A stretch of DNA of 64,000 nucleotides, from positions 89,511,191 to 89,575,190 of the forward strand of contig NC_080423.1 in NCBI RefSeq assembly GCF_029873635.1, given 5' to 3'. Origin of the DNA: Malania oleifera (lineage: Eukaryota > Streptophyta > Magnoliopsida > Santalales > Ximeniaceae). The translations under genes and the position numbers were made by a program. This document shows, in pieces, positions 1 to 11,471 of this stretch. The notes under the pieces are model-generated. The model searched no databases. It saw only the letters and a list, made by a program, of their open reading frames with translations, and was not told the origin of the DNA. Position 1 is the stretch's first letter. Each line of letters opens with the position of its first letter.

Positions 1-552
1 CTTTTGATGTCGAATACCCTACTGTCTGCCATACTCATCAAATGGACCAGAATACTCTCCACCGTTATCAGCCTGGATGCACCTCGGTTTCTTCCCAGTC
101 TATCTCTTAACTAAGGCTTGAAATTGCTTGAACTTAGCCAACACTTGGTCTTTTGACTTCAAGGTAGATACCCACAACTTCCGTGAATGATCATCTATGA
201 AGGTCACAAAGTATCTGGAGCCACCAAGTGTTCTCGTCTTCATAGGACCACACATATTTGAATATACTAAATCTAGTATCTCTGACTTTCTCAAATAAGG
301 GGAATTCTTGAAGGAAACTCTGCTCAACTTCCCTAACAAACAATGAGTACACCTATTCAGAAGTGTACTTTTTAGTCCACATGGTAGACTTTTCTTCCCT
401 AGTAGAGCCAATCCTTTCTCACTCATGTGAGTCAGTCTCTTATGCCACAACTCTGTTGTACCATTATCCTCCATCGCATTAACTATATTGTTAGAGATCT
501 TTGCTTGGAGAACGTACAATGCCGAGTGCTTCATGCCTTGAGCCACAACCAT
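1..552 (-). pseudogene. Copia GAG-pre-integrase and integrase N-terminus
   Basis: The 150-residue open stretch at 100-552 has the integrase HHCC zinc finger: H37, H42, C68 and C71 of that stretch. It is followed by the start of the catalytic core (YSNMCGPMKTRTLGG, then FIDDHSRKLWV). The first catalytic aspartate, normally in a Y/H-S-D-V/L-C-G-P context, reads Asn (residue 100). The second (FIDD) is present. The frame breaks near position 100 and the remainder is outside the window. Confidence 0.8.
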
Positions 553-798
553 AACACCCCTGGTGAGCTTCCACTAGCCATCATTGAAAGTGCTGCAGTA
601 CCCTTCATCATCAAGTTTACTTGCAGAAATCAAATTCAAACAAATGTTAGGAATATGCTTCACATCTCTAAGAACTAAACTCGTTCCATTATTTGTCTTC
701 AGATACACATCCCCAATTCCAATGACTTTAACCAAACCATCATTTCCTATCTTTACTGTTCCAAAGTCACCAAATCTATAGGATGTAAAGAGATCCTT

Positions 799-1735
799 CT
801 AAGATGTAGCATGAATGGAGGTACCATTGTCAATCACCCAGCTGGTCTCATGGTATGCAACATTTATCATCTCATCATCATAAACAATGAGGAATTCTGT
901 AGGAGTGGTGGTAGCAACTCTATCATCACCATATTTGTCATCTCCATTCTTCGTTTCCTTCCCTTTTTCATTCTTGTTTTCTTTCTTCAATTGCCTGCAA
1001 TATTTCTTGATGTGTCCCTTTTTCTCGCAATGATGACACTCAACATTTGCAAACTTGTTGGACTTGCTTCTGTTGTTATCTCTGTTCTTTGAATCTCTGC
1101 TCTTACTTCTCGCCCTCTTTTCTATAGCCAAGATCTCTAACTGTGAATAGGATCCTTGTGTTTTTCTTCTCATCTCTTCATTTAGCAAACAACTCTTGGC
1201 CATATCCATTGAGATTACACCTTATGGAGTGGAGTTAGACAATGAAGTTATGAGCGTCTCCCATGAGTCCAGTAATGAACCAAGCAACCATAACCCTTGT
1301 ATCTCATCATGAAACTTAATACCCATTCTAGCCAACTAATTAATAATTCCTTGGAATGTATTCAGGTGATCAGATAAAGGAGTCCCGTCTTGGTACCTGA
1401 AAGCCATCATTTGTTTAATCAGAAACAACTTATTATTTCCAGTCTTTCTAGCATATAACTATTCAAGTTTACTCCATAGAGAACGTGCATTTGTCTCTCC
1501 ACTTATATGGTTCAAAACATTATCTTCTACCCATTGCTTAATATACCCACACACCTGTCGATGTAACAAAGTCCATTCCACATCAGACTTTTTTTTTTTT
1601 TTTTTTTAATAAATTTCCAGTACTAAACACCATTAGATAATAATGTTTCATATAAAGAAGATTCTCCATTTTTCCTTTCCATATGTAATAATTTGAACCA
1701 TTGAGATTAATCATTCCACTAGTATTTGATTCCAT
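799..1735 (-). pseudogene. Copia gag, zinc knuckle and protease start (broken)
   Basis: Translation from the ATG at 1735 gives a typical copia gag N-terminus (MESNTSGMINLNGSNYYIW), followed by a UBN2-type gag body to about 1210. The final open stretch (799-1209) is Lys/Arg-rich and carries a CX2CX4HX4C zinc knuckle (CHHCEKKGHIKKYC), then WVIDNGTSIHATS, the aspartic protease region. The family usually has D-S/T-G there, while this copy reads DNGT. An in-frame stop lies near 1460 and a homopolymer tract disrupts the gag near 1600. It belongs to the element whose LTR is at 1786-1949. Confidence 0.8.
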
Positions 1736-1770
1736 AACTCAAACTGCCAACTTGACAATCTATCAACCTG

Positions 1771-1782
1771 GCTCTGATATCA
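1771..1782 (-). other. Primer-binding site, initiator tRNA-Met type
   Basis: The minus strand reads TGATATCAGAGC, one base different from the TGGTATCAGAGC that pairs with the 3' end of plant initiator tRNA-Met. It sits just inside the LTR. Confidence 0.8.
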
Positions 1783-1785
1783 CTT

Positions 1786-1949
1786 TGTTGGGACCGGACG
1801 AGCCCATGGGTGGGCTGGATATACATGGATGAACACCAACTTGATCCAAAAGCTTAAAATGGGTCTTGGGCCCAACCATGCATATAAGCACCCATCATCC
1901 ACTCAATTTTTTTTAATGTGGGACAAACTCTCAAGTGGAATTCTCAACA
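1786..1949 (-). repeat. 5' LTR (164 bp) of the copia element
   Basis: On the plus strand it starts TGTTGGGACC and ends TTCTCAACA, so the terminal TGTTG/CAACA inverted repeat is visible. It stands 3 bases from the primer-binding site. It is clearly related along its whole length to the solo LTR at 56051-56217. The bases following it (1950-1954, ATTTT) would be one copy of the target duplication; the partner lies outside the window. Confidence 0.85.
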
Positions 1950-2662
1950 ATTTTCTTTTAGATATTACATTAAAATATGTATGCAATAATAGATAGGTTT
2001 AAAAGAGCTTATGGAAAAAATTAGGAAGGGATTTATTGCAAGATTGAACATAGCATAATTAAATAACACCTTGTGATTCCAAGCTAATAAAGACAATTAG
2101 AGCTCGTGGTTATCTCAAACATATATAATTTTCTTGTTAGGTTTTATGGATTATATGGCACAAAATATACAAGTATACAATAGTAAACAAAATAAATAAA
2201 TAAATAAATAAATTTGTAAGCTGTAATAAGAAAATGATAGGGAAATTGCTCTTTGTAAGCTCTCAACCAACTACGAGATGATATAAAAAGAAATGATCCC
2301 GATCGAGTATCAAGTTTATTCAAAAAATCTTTTTTATTGCTTCATTTTCATTGAGAAAATATAAGCAAAGTTTATTTACATTTTTAGAGTTTTTTATTGT
2401 AATTTTTTTTTAAAAAAAAATAGATAATCTTAAAAATAATTTTTTATTTGGATATTTATTTAAAAATACTCATTTTGAAAAAAAAAATATACCCCTTTTT
2501 TATATATATTTATCCAAGACTTTTTATAAATATTTAAAGTAAAGTTAGTAAATATACACATGCATATACTAACATATGTAGTTGTACTCACATACACAAA
2601 TATGCATACATGTCAATTGGGAGTATGGATCCAAAAACCGATTTTTAAAATTTAATGATATT
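1950..2662. other. AT-rich spacer
   Basis: Very AT-rich sequence with poly-A and poly-T runs and a short AAAT microsatellite at about 2190-2212. I see no gene, RNA or clear element boundary here. Confidence 0.5.
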
Positions 2663-3202
2663 TGTTATAAAAGATGCAGAAAATAAATAGAAAATTAAAT
2701 AAGACGAGACAGAGATTTTACATAGTTCAGATATACCTACTCTACGGGTGGATTGGATCAAAGTTTCACTATTTTGGGATGAATTACAATATGATATGGA
2801 TATGCTCTTTTATAAAATCTCTCTTTATTTCTTTTATATCTCTCATCTTTCTTTCTACTTCTATCTTTCTCTATTCTTCTTTTCCAACTCTTCCTTTTTT
2901 CTTTTTTTTTTTCCATACTCCATTGGCTATGTAGGAGGAGGTATTTATAGCCTTCATGAGTTAGCTAATGTTAACTTAATTAGTGCAAACATATGAGATA
3001 GGTTCACATGGGGATATAAATAGTGCAGACATATAGGGCAGATTCGTAGGGATATGAAGAAGTGCGGATGTATGGGGCAAGTTCATAGGGACATGAATTA
3101 GTGCAGATATATGGGGCAGGTTCATAATTGACATGGATTAGTGGAGATATATGGGGCAAGTTCATAGTTGACATGGAGGACATCTACCTATATTTCATAA
3201 CA
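2663..3202 (-). repeat. 3' LTR of the second copia element
   Basis: Plus-strand ends are TGTTAT (2663) and CATAACA (3202). On the minus strand the U3 part contains four or so imperfect repeats of about 44 bp (about 3005-3175), each with a phrase like GCAGATATATGGGGCA. These are followed by a TATA box (TATAAATA, 2942-2949) and a pyrimidine-rich stretch. The adjoining polypurine tract AAAGGGGAG fixes the inner border. Confidence 0.75.
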
Positions 3203-3239
3203 CTCCCCTTTGGATGTTACTCATATATTAACTTCTTCT

Positions 3240-5210
3240 GCTAAGATCTTTAAGATGCCTCATTCTGATAAGATGAACAAATTTCTTGAATGTTGTAGTA
3301 GGTAAAGTTTTGGCAAACAAATTTGTTAGATTATCACTTGATCAGATCTGTTGAACATCTATATCACTCATATCACTATTCATCACTATTCTTCTAGAGT
3401 TCATGTGTATAGAAGAATTTTGGAGAGATACGCTTCATATGGTCACCCTTTATGTATCCTCCTCTCAGTTGAGTTTTAAATGCAACATTGTCTTCATATA
3501 AATCTTTTGCAATATTCTTGATTGATTGAAGATCACAATTTTCTTGGATATGAAAGATCATTGATCTGAGCCACACGCATTCTCTACTAGCTTTATAGGT
3601 AGCTAGTATTTTAGAATGATTGAAGTATATTGATGTAATCGTCTGCTTTATTCTCAAATAGCATTAAATGTGTTTAATTTCATTCCAATGTCGTCAACTA
3701 GGAGCAGAGTTATATCTTGCTATTAGATTTATAGAAAATGCAATGTCAGGTCTTGTACACTTTGCTAGATACATCAAAGAGCCAACAATACTTAAATATT
3801 GTACTTTAGGATCAAGTAATTCCTCCTGTCATCTTAAGGCTTAAATATGGTACTGTAGGACCAAGTAATTCCTCCCTCTCATCATGAGGCCGAAATTGAT
3901 CTTTCTTAACATAATCACACCATCATTGGAGATCCCAAAGGATGAATTTTATCCATATAAAATTACCTCAATACCTTTTCAGTATATTTATATTGATGAA
4001 CAAAAATTCCACCATTTACATATTCAATTTGTAAGCCAAGACAATATTTTGTTTTTCCTAAATCTTTCATCTCCAATTTTGCCATTAAATAATTTGCAGC
4101 TTTAGTGAGGTCTTTTGGAGTCCCAACTAAATCCAAATCATTAACATAAACAACAATTATAGCAAATCCAAATTATGATCTTTTAATAAAAATGCATGGA
4201 CAAATCAGATCATTTATGAAACCTTCTTTCATAAGATACTTACTTAACTGATTGTACCATATGCATCCAGATCGTTTAAATCCATATAAAGAACGTTGAA
4301 ATTTAATTGAATATAAATTTCTAGGTTTTGCTTCAGGAAATTCAAATCCTTTAGGGATTTTTCATATAAATTTCACTATATGATGATCCATGTTGTTACT
4401 CATCCATATGACGCATGCTTAGTCGTTCAACGACTGCTAACCCAATTAGGAATCTAAAAGTGATTCCATCCATTATGGAAGAATATGTCTCCTCATAATC
4501 AATTCCAAGTTTCTGCAAGAAACCTTATGCCACAAGCCTTGCTTTATATCGAGTAATTTCATTATTTTCATTTCATTTGTGCACAAATACCCATTTGTAT
4601 CCAATGGGTTGGACATCTTCTGGTGTCCGGACTATAGGTCCAAAAACTTATCTTTTTGATAGAGAGTTTAATTCTAATGTGTTAACCTCTTTCCATTTTG
4701 GTCAATCACTTCTATATCGACATTCATTAATAGATTTAGGTTTAAGAACCTCATTACTTCTAGTAATGTTATTATTACTTATGGTAATGTCAGTAGATGT
4801 TGCATATGCAAATGTGTTGTTGACAACAACTTTACTTCTATTCCACATTTCTCCTGTGTAATGAATTGAGATCTCATTATTATTTCCAAGTTCCTGTCCC
4901 TTTTCAAGGGATGTCTCTTCAGGAGTTTTCTTTTAAGGAGATTCCTCTTCAAGAGGTTTCATAATAGGAATTTCATTTTCAGGAGAAACAGGTTTGTGAA
5001 TGTCGAATGGATTATCCACCTCTGTAACATCTTCTGGAGTGTTTACATATTTCAATTTTGTCTTTATGGGAGTTTTATTTTTTGCACCAAAAGACCTTCC
5101 ACGTTTAACTTGTGGCTTAGGTATAAGGGACATCAATATATGCTTCAATATTTGTAGCAGGTAGATAAGATTTTAGTATGACTTTGGTATTTGCAAAAGA
5201 ATCTGGTAAT
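3240..5210 (-). pseudogene. Copia RT/RNase H remnant (broken)
   Basis: The RNase H region (3394-3657) has the family signature SRECVWLRSMI, EDN and GGYIKGD...ISPKFFYTHEL. Downstream the end of pol reads KKFVHLIRMRHLKDL. Further upstream are RT segments, including YVND near 4140 where copia RT normally has YVDD, and KSLA/ARYN-like stretches around 3680-3790. The linker (4933-5148) is Lys/Pro/Glu-rich. Many stops and shifts are present. The fragment is a dead retrotransposon pol, not a host gene. Confidence 0.75.
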
Positions 5211-5220
5211 TGATTTGCAA

Positions 5221-5493
5221 TGTAACGCCCCGAACCTGAAAGTGGGGCCCAAGGTGTTATGAGACCGCCCATACGTCCCTGATATCACATTCATCACGCA
5301 TGCATCGAAAATAATAATAAAACCTCAATTAAAATACCAGAGTACTATATCAATACAACCAAAAAGATATATCCATTCTACCATATTACATAACCAGAAA
5401 TTTAAAACGTAAACTTAAATACTTCAATGTTCTTACAAACACTCACACTATACTAAGCTAACCAACCCTGCCCTAGAGCTCGCTAAGCTCGAT
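5221..5493 (-). repeat. Split large LTR, left piece
   Basis: Begins TGTAACGCCCCGAACC, the antisense end typical of the large LTRs in this window. It is interrupted at 5493 by the 5494-13808 element and resumes at 13814. The TCGAT target duplication on both sides proves the continuity. Confidence 0.7.
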
Positions 5494-8400
5494 TGTAACG
5501 CCCCGAACCCTTAAACCCTGTCTAGCGCGTTATACCTGATTAAATCCTGATAATCCATAATTAAATCATACATAAGCAGCGGAAAACATAACTATGATCC
5601 TCAATCATAAAAATAAATACTAGAGTTTACTAATTCTATCTGTATTCCATAATAGCCATTCATCACCTCTATTCCCATATTCCATATATCTCTAAAAATA
5701 TATAGTATTCGCAAACACCAGTATGTTCCACAACCATCCATACCTTAGAAAACCTTAAAACATAAAACATAACTTATTTACATCCCAAATATCATCAAAA
5801 AAATTTATACCCTTTTCTTTATCTAGAACCCCAAAAATGCTATCAACCTTAAGCTTCTCTAAGCTCATTTACATAGTGGTCTTGAAAAGATAAATTTATA
5901 ATCGGGTGAGACACATGTCAGTAAGGGAAAGAAACAATATATATTAAAACAGCGTGTGGTATACATGAGATTATAATCAACATTTTAATATCATTTGCAA
6001 AAACAATAACATATATTCTGAAATCATTTTCTAAACCCTATCAAACACGTACAACACATTCACCCACGAGACTACCCAAGGATAAGGGTAATTACCCGCC
6101 CATACAAGTAGCACCCCTCTGCTCTGATACAATTGGCAACCCAAAGGTCACAATTGAAACATACCAGAGCACTCACCTTACTCAGTAAGTCCTCAAGTGA
6201 TAGATTAATCTCGTACTCACATAGTTCATTCAAAGGTTTACCAGTGAAGGCCCTCGAGAATAGGGAAATCTAACCGCCCATACAAATAGTTTTCCTCTGC
6301 CCTAGTGCGTTATGCAGCCTAGTGCTACATTTGATACTACTAATGCACTCGCCTTTTTCAGCAAGCCCTCGGGCGAAGAGTTTGCCTCGCCCTAGCGTAA
6401 CATGTTCTACTAACATAAATATTTGATAATACCATAATACATTATTCTGTCTGTTGTTATTCAACTATCCATATCTATTCAAATTCATATCTTTGGCATT
6501 TCATAACATTTCACTTTACATAACCTTTCATCTTTTACATCGTTCACATTTCATATTTCATATCCATTTCATTCACATTTCATTTTCATTTCATTTTCAT
6601 TTCATCCATTCACCCTACACCTCCTTTTAGTTGTACATCAGTTAGTCCACATAGATATGCGCTAGAATTTGCTAACACAGCTCCTTTTAACTATCATCAA
6701 TTAGTCTACAGCTCCTCTTAGCTATCATTACATACATGGTTGTATTATCAAACACAAACAACACAGTCCTTATACATTTCATTATCATTACATTTCTTAC
6801 ATAGCTGGCATCTCATACATATAACATATGCTCAAACAGCATTACTATCCACTCATACCACACATTTTAGCAGTAAAATTCATTCATTGCCTGTAAAATA
6901 AGCCAACCAACATTTAATGTTTATATACTAAAAATATACCTTCATTTCTTACATAATTATCTTGAAAATATTTTCCACTTTCGTTAGTTCATTATTATTG
7001 ACCTAACTAGGCTTTTCAATCTTGTTTTGATGATAACAAAATGAAGGATGGTTTAACATGTGTTGTTAAGTGGGTTTATTTTAGGTCTAAGGACACTCAT
7101 GGTTAATCATGGAAGCAAGCTGGAGATCAATGTTGATCAAGTGAAAGCTTCTCAGTATATTGAAGCAATGAACGACAAATGAAGAGCTTAAAGGCCAAGC
7201 AGATCTTGAAGTCAAAAGTGAACCTCAAGAAGCTGCAAGACTTATTGATTAAGGAGATCATGCTTAGAAGGATATTTGTAAGTACTTCAAGTCATTGCTA
7301 TTTAGATATGTGAAGTTCCTTAAGATACAAAGACTTAGAGACTAGCACTTGAAAAACTCTTGAAAATATTTTTGAAAAGTTATAATTAAGTTTTTTAAGT
7401 AAACTAGATTTTAAAGAAATCAAAAATTAGAAAATATTTGAAAAAGATGACTGCCCAGCCGACTAACTCGTTAAACTAAAAGTACCCAGCCAACTGACAG
7501 CACCTAGCTGATTGACCATTATTGAACGTGGTTCAGTCAGCTGATTGATAGGAAACCTTCAGCAAAGTTAACTGTCTAGCCGACCGACTCAATGAACTGA
7601 AAATGTCAAGTCAACTGACAGTACCCAGCCGACTGACAATTTAGAACGTGGTTCAATCAGCCGACTGACAATTTGTCAGAATTATTTTTTGAGAGACAAA
7701 ATGGTGTCAGTCGACTTTCCAGCCGATTGACTAGTGCAAAAAATGACCTAGTCGAGTGGGTCAGTCGACTGATTTTGCGGGGAATTTTTGAATTTCAAAC
7801 TTACGAGAAGATTTTCAAAATTAATTCTATAAATTAATATCTTTTAAAAAGTTACCTAAATGCTCCATGTTAAATGAGGAAACTTTTCCTTAAATGGTCT
7901 ATAAATGCCTCTCTTGCTCAATGAAAAAATACACCGAAGCAATACACGATTTCTATGCTAAAACTCTCCTAAAGCTTATTCTTGCTCACACCTTTTTGCT
8001 GGATGAAAAACTGTACGAAATTATTAAATTAAAAATAAGGGTTTGGTTCTGAGTTGCATCAAAATCTTTAAGAAAGAACCATTGGTGACTTCTAAACCTT
8101 GATCTTCACATTTTCTATTTAGTTTTGGTTTTGAAGTACTATTTGAGATTTAACTTGTATAACTTGCTCTGTGTTTGAGAATGTTTTTGTACGCAGATAT
8201 CCATTCCTTTCTACTAAATCTTTGACGGTTCAAGGTATTGTTGAATCATTGGACCAAGCATAGGTTGTTGCTTTCTCTTCCTGAAAAAGAGGTTGATTAT
8301 TGTAAGATTTTTGTTCCACCCAGAAGGAACAAGGTAGAGTGAAATCCTTAGGTGGTTGACCTAAGGCAAGGACGTAGGCTGGGATAAGCCGAATCTCGTA

Positions 8401-9084
8401 AAAATGGCTGTGTCACTCTCTTTCCCTTACTCTCTTTAAATTCCAACAAAAATATAAACTACATGGATGTTGTAATTCTTTCAATTATAAAAACAACGCA
8501 TATTGGAAGTTAAATAAACCAAAGCCTAATTTGTTCTGAGCTTGCGGAAGCCAAAAGGGAGTACGTTAGTTAATCAATTTTTTACGGAAACCGTAAGGGA
8601 GTACGTTGATTGGTTAACAACCCAAAACCTATTAGATGAAAGTTTATTTAAATTTTGATCTTAAAAAAGTGTTTGGATGTTATTTTAATCTTCAATTCAA
8701 AAGTCAACTACATGACTTTCACATTCATATATAGGGTTGCTGAATATTGCAAAATCAAAATTGATTACTTGTGTTGTGGTTGTTTTGCTTGAACAGTTAA
8801 TTAATTTGGTTGTGTTTGTTGTGGTTTTGGATTGAATAGAAGAAGTTAGTGCTTGTGTGGATTGCCTAATTGATAAGAACAAAAGAAGTCGTTAAAGGAT
8901 TGTAAAAAGTCAAGAACTCTTAAAAAGACTAAGGATTTTTTTAATAACCCAATTCACCCCCCCCCCCCTCTTGGGACTACACTTTAGGTTTCAATTTTCA
9001 CATATACGTAGCTAAATAAGCAGCCTTAAGCTTAGAAAAACATTATTTACATGGTTGGCATTTTATACCCACATGAAAACATAT

Positions 9085-9134
<50 letters not shown>

Positions 9135-9896
9135 CATAATACATTTCCATTTAATACATGAAAACCTTATTTAATATATAAATTTCCCCCTTACTTGAAT
9201 CCTTAAACTATACCAACAAGTTTCCCAAATTGATGTCTGTGATGCTCACCCGGACCCTAGTTCAAAAATCCTAGTTTAAATAAATAAACCTCAAATAAAC
9301 TACCATTTCTACATTTTCTCAACTTAATAACCTTAAATAAACCCTTAATAAATCCAAAACTGAGAATCTTAACCCTTACCTCAACTTAGGAGAGGTTCCC
9401 AAAAAGCCTAGTTTAGAAAACTGATCCGCTAGATGTATGGAGAATCTTCCCTAGAACACTATAGTGACTACCAATCGTTGATTCGGGCTGAATCCGGGCC
9501 AGATTCTTAGAGAGAGGGGAGAAAGACGAGTTTAGAAAGAGAAAGTTGAAAGAAAATTAATTTCCTTCCCAAGAAAGAAACCTTAGATCTTTATATACTC
9601 TTCTTTACCACGTGGACTCATCGACGAACCACTAAAAAACACTCGTCTACAAGGTCATGAGCTTGTCAATGAGTTTTAGAACAACCCAAACCCTCTTAGT
9701 TAATCCTCGTCAACGAGACATGCATACTCAGCGACGAGGCTCACAAGATCTCTCATCAATGAGAAAATCCTGCTCTTCGACGAGCACCTGTTTGTACCCT
9801 TTTACAATTTATTTTTTTCTTTCTTCTATTTCCTCTTTTTCCTTTTATTATCTTTCTTATTATTTTAAATAGTTAAAAATTCTCCAAGTCGTTACA
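5494..9896 (-). repeat. 3' LTR of the large element, interrupted by an insertion
   Basis: Plus-strand ends are TGTAACG (5494) and GTTACA (9896). Without the insertion and its duplicated target it is about 2.4 kb, close to the 2.34-kb partner. It contains CATTT-rich simple sequence (about 6480-6610), a TA microsatellite (about 9098-9134), a TATA box on the minus strand (9589-9597) and a block of GTCGACGA-type phrases (about 9615-9785). Confidence 0.88.
6996..8993 (+). mobile_element. 2.0-kb solo LTR inserted in the left large LTR
   Basis: Absent from the otherwise matching right LTR, where the empty site reads TTCATTTTCGCATAT. The insert starts TATTGACC (family start TGTTGACC) and ends GGTTTCA. 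It is flanked by ATTAT (6991-6995) and ATTTT (8994-8998), a duplication with one mismatch. It carries a repeated-phrase block with GACTGAC/GTCGACTG words (about 7440-7770), a TATA box (7900-7906), a U5 motif AAGGACGTAGGCTGGGATAA near 8370, and a C-tract followed by CTCTTGGGACTACA near its end. Confidence 0.82.
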
Positions 9897-9930
9897 TTCT
9901 CCCCCCATTAAAGAAATTTTGTCCTCGAAA
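9897..9930 (-). other. Polypurine tract of the large element
   Basis: The minus strand reads a TTCGAGGACAAAATTT-type sequence, then AATGGGGGGAGAA, directly before the LTR. This is the usual end of gypsy-type internal regions. Confidence 0.8.
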
Positions 9931-10091
9931 TTTTTACCTACTAATCATCCTTTCACATCATTAAGTCATACAATTCAATATGTATCCCAAATCCCTACAT
10001 TATTTACAATTAATCACATCATCATAAACATTTAGATCATCATGTATACTACTCAATCATCCGTAACTGAATTAATTTATAATTTCCTTAT

Positions 10092-11194
10092 TCATAAACC
10101 CATACTTACTTCTCTGATGGCATCCTCCTCAGCTTGAAGTGTATACAGTCGGAGTGGAGCACCTCTTCCAAGTGGTACCTGTTGTTTTCCCCGATCCTGG
10201 TTTTGAACAGATACCATATGCAATGGTTCCCGACAATTTTTATTGATATGCCCTAGCTTAGTGCACCTAAAACAATTTGGAGGCATTCGCCCTATGCCTT
10301 TTATTACATTTCTGGCATACGGAGTCCACTATCTCTTTCCCTTTCATCCCTGATCCTTGACTGGCCTCAAACTGAAAACTAGATGGTGTAGGCCTCTTCT
10401 TCTGCTCTGAAGGCTCTGTGCTGCTCTGGATACTCTTCTCTAGCATCGAAGCCTTATTAACTAATTCTGAGAAAGTCTGAACTTGAAACCTCACCACCAG
10501 CTCGTATATTTTGCATCTCAGGACTTTTTCAAATTTCCTGGCCTTCATTGCCTCGTTTGGGATCAGAAATGGTGCGAAGCGTGATAACTCCACAAATTTC
10601 GTTGCATATTCCACAACGATCATCTCCCCCTGGGTCAGATTTGTAAATTCCTCAATCTTCTTCTCTCTGACAGATGAAGGAAAATACCTGTCAAAGAACA
10701 GTTCCTTGAATCTCTCCTAGGTAAGAGCTATCTTTTCTAGCCTCTGATCCTCTAGCAGCTTTGTAGAAAGCCACCAGCGTTTCGCCTCCCTGGTCATCTT
10801 GAAAGTGGCATAACGGACCTTCTGCTCATATGTGCAGTCGAGTACATCCATGATCTCCTCTATTTCATGTACCCAATTCTCTGCAGCCACTAGATTAGGT
10901 CCTCCTACTAATGCCAAAGAGTTCATCCTCATAAACTCTTTAATGCTGCAGCCCTAACCTGCAGGTGGACAGTTCTATTCTTTAGGTTCCTTCTTCGTCT
11001 CTGCCTTAACCTGGCAGGGCTATACCACGTAGCACCTTGGAGGTATCAATGTCCTCTTCACTGGAAGTATCTGAACCTTCCCTTCCTTTAGCCTCTATAT
11101 TCTCATCTCCAGAGTCCATCTTGAAAATAGGATAAAAAAGAGATAAGAATTCCATATCATAACTCCAATACACAATTATATAATTTAAATCCAA
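10092..11194 (-). pseudogene. Gypsy-type gag (broken)
   Basis: Adjacent open stretches on the minus strand give a gag: an acidic N-terminus (11006-11194) and a retrotransposon gag domain (10717-10932 and 10267-10623, with [20 protein letters not shown] and ERFKELFFDRYFP). A CX2CX4HX4C zinc knuckle follows (CFRCTKLGHINKNC, in 10092-10286). A stop near 10718 and a frame change near 10270-10285 break it. No pol domain follows; the polypurine tract comes about 160 bp later. Confidence 0.82.
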
Positions 11195-11456
11195 TAAAAA
11201 TCTAAAATCTCCATATAAGGACCAATCTCATGACTAAGAAACATCACCGTTGATGGATTTACTGTGGTTTTCTAAAACCGTCGATTGAATTAGAAAATCA
11301 CAGAAAGACATCTACTAAGGGATATCTGCCTTTAGGCTATAAGACAAAATCTTATACTTATCAACACCTAACCTACCCATCTCCTATTTTCATCCTAACT
11401 CAATCCTATACTCTGGTATAAATCATTTCCTAAGTTCTCAAAATCTCAAAATCATT

Positions 11457-11468
11457 GCTCTGATACCA
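11457..11468 (-). other. Primer-binding site of the large element
   Basis: The minus strand reads TGGTATCAGAGC, an exact match to the initiator tRNA-Met complement, 3 bases from the LTR. Confidence 0.9.
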
Positions 11469-11471
11469 AAT

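Larger units (their letters stand above)
1..1949 (-). mobile_element. 5' part of a Ty1/copia retrotransposon, cut by the window edge
   Basis: Read on the minus strand the order is LTR (1786-1949), primer-binding site (1771-1782), gag start codon (1733-1735), gag with a zinc knuckle, the start of the protease, the GAG-pre-integrase zinc finger and the start of the integrase core. This is the Ty1/copia order. The rest (integrase, RT, RNase H, 3' LTR) would lie left of position 1. Stop codons, frame breaks and a long A-tract (1590-1608 as T on the plus strand) show that it is no longer active. Confidence 0.85.
2663..5220 (-). mobile_element. 3' half of a second Ty1/copia element
   Basis: On the minus strand: a linker before RT (about 4933-5148), reverse transcriptase (about 3660-4560), RNase H (about 3240-3657), a polypurine tract (3203-3213) and a 540-bp 3' LTR (2663-3202). 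Everything upstream of the linker is missing. The copy stops exactly where another LTR begins (TGTAACGCCCCG at 5221), so it was cut by that insertion or by a later deletion. Confidence 0.8.

Noticed and set aside
4577-4861. 94-codon plus-strand ORF
   Set aside because: It is antisense to the copia RT remnant, which explains the open frame.
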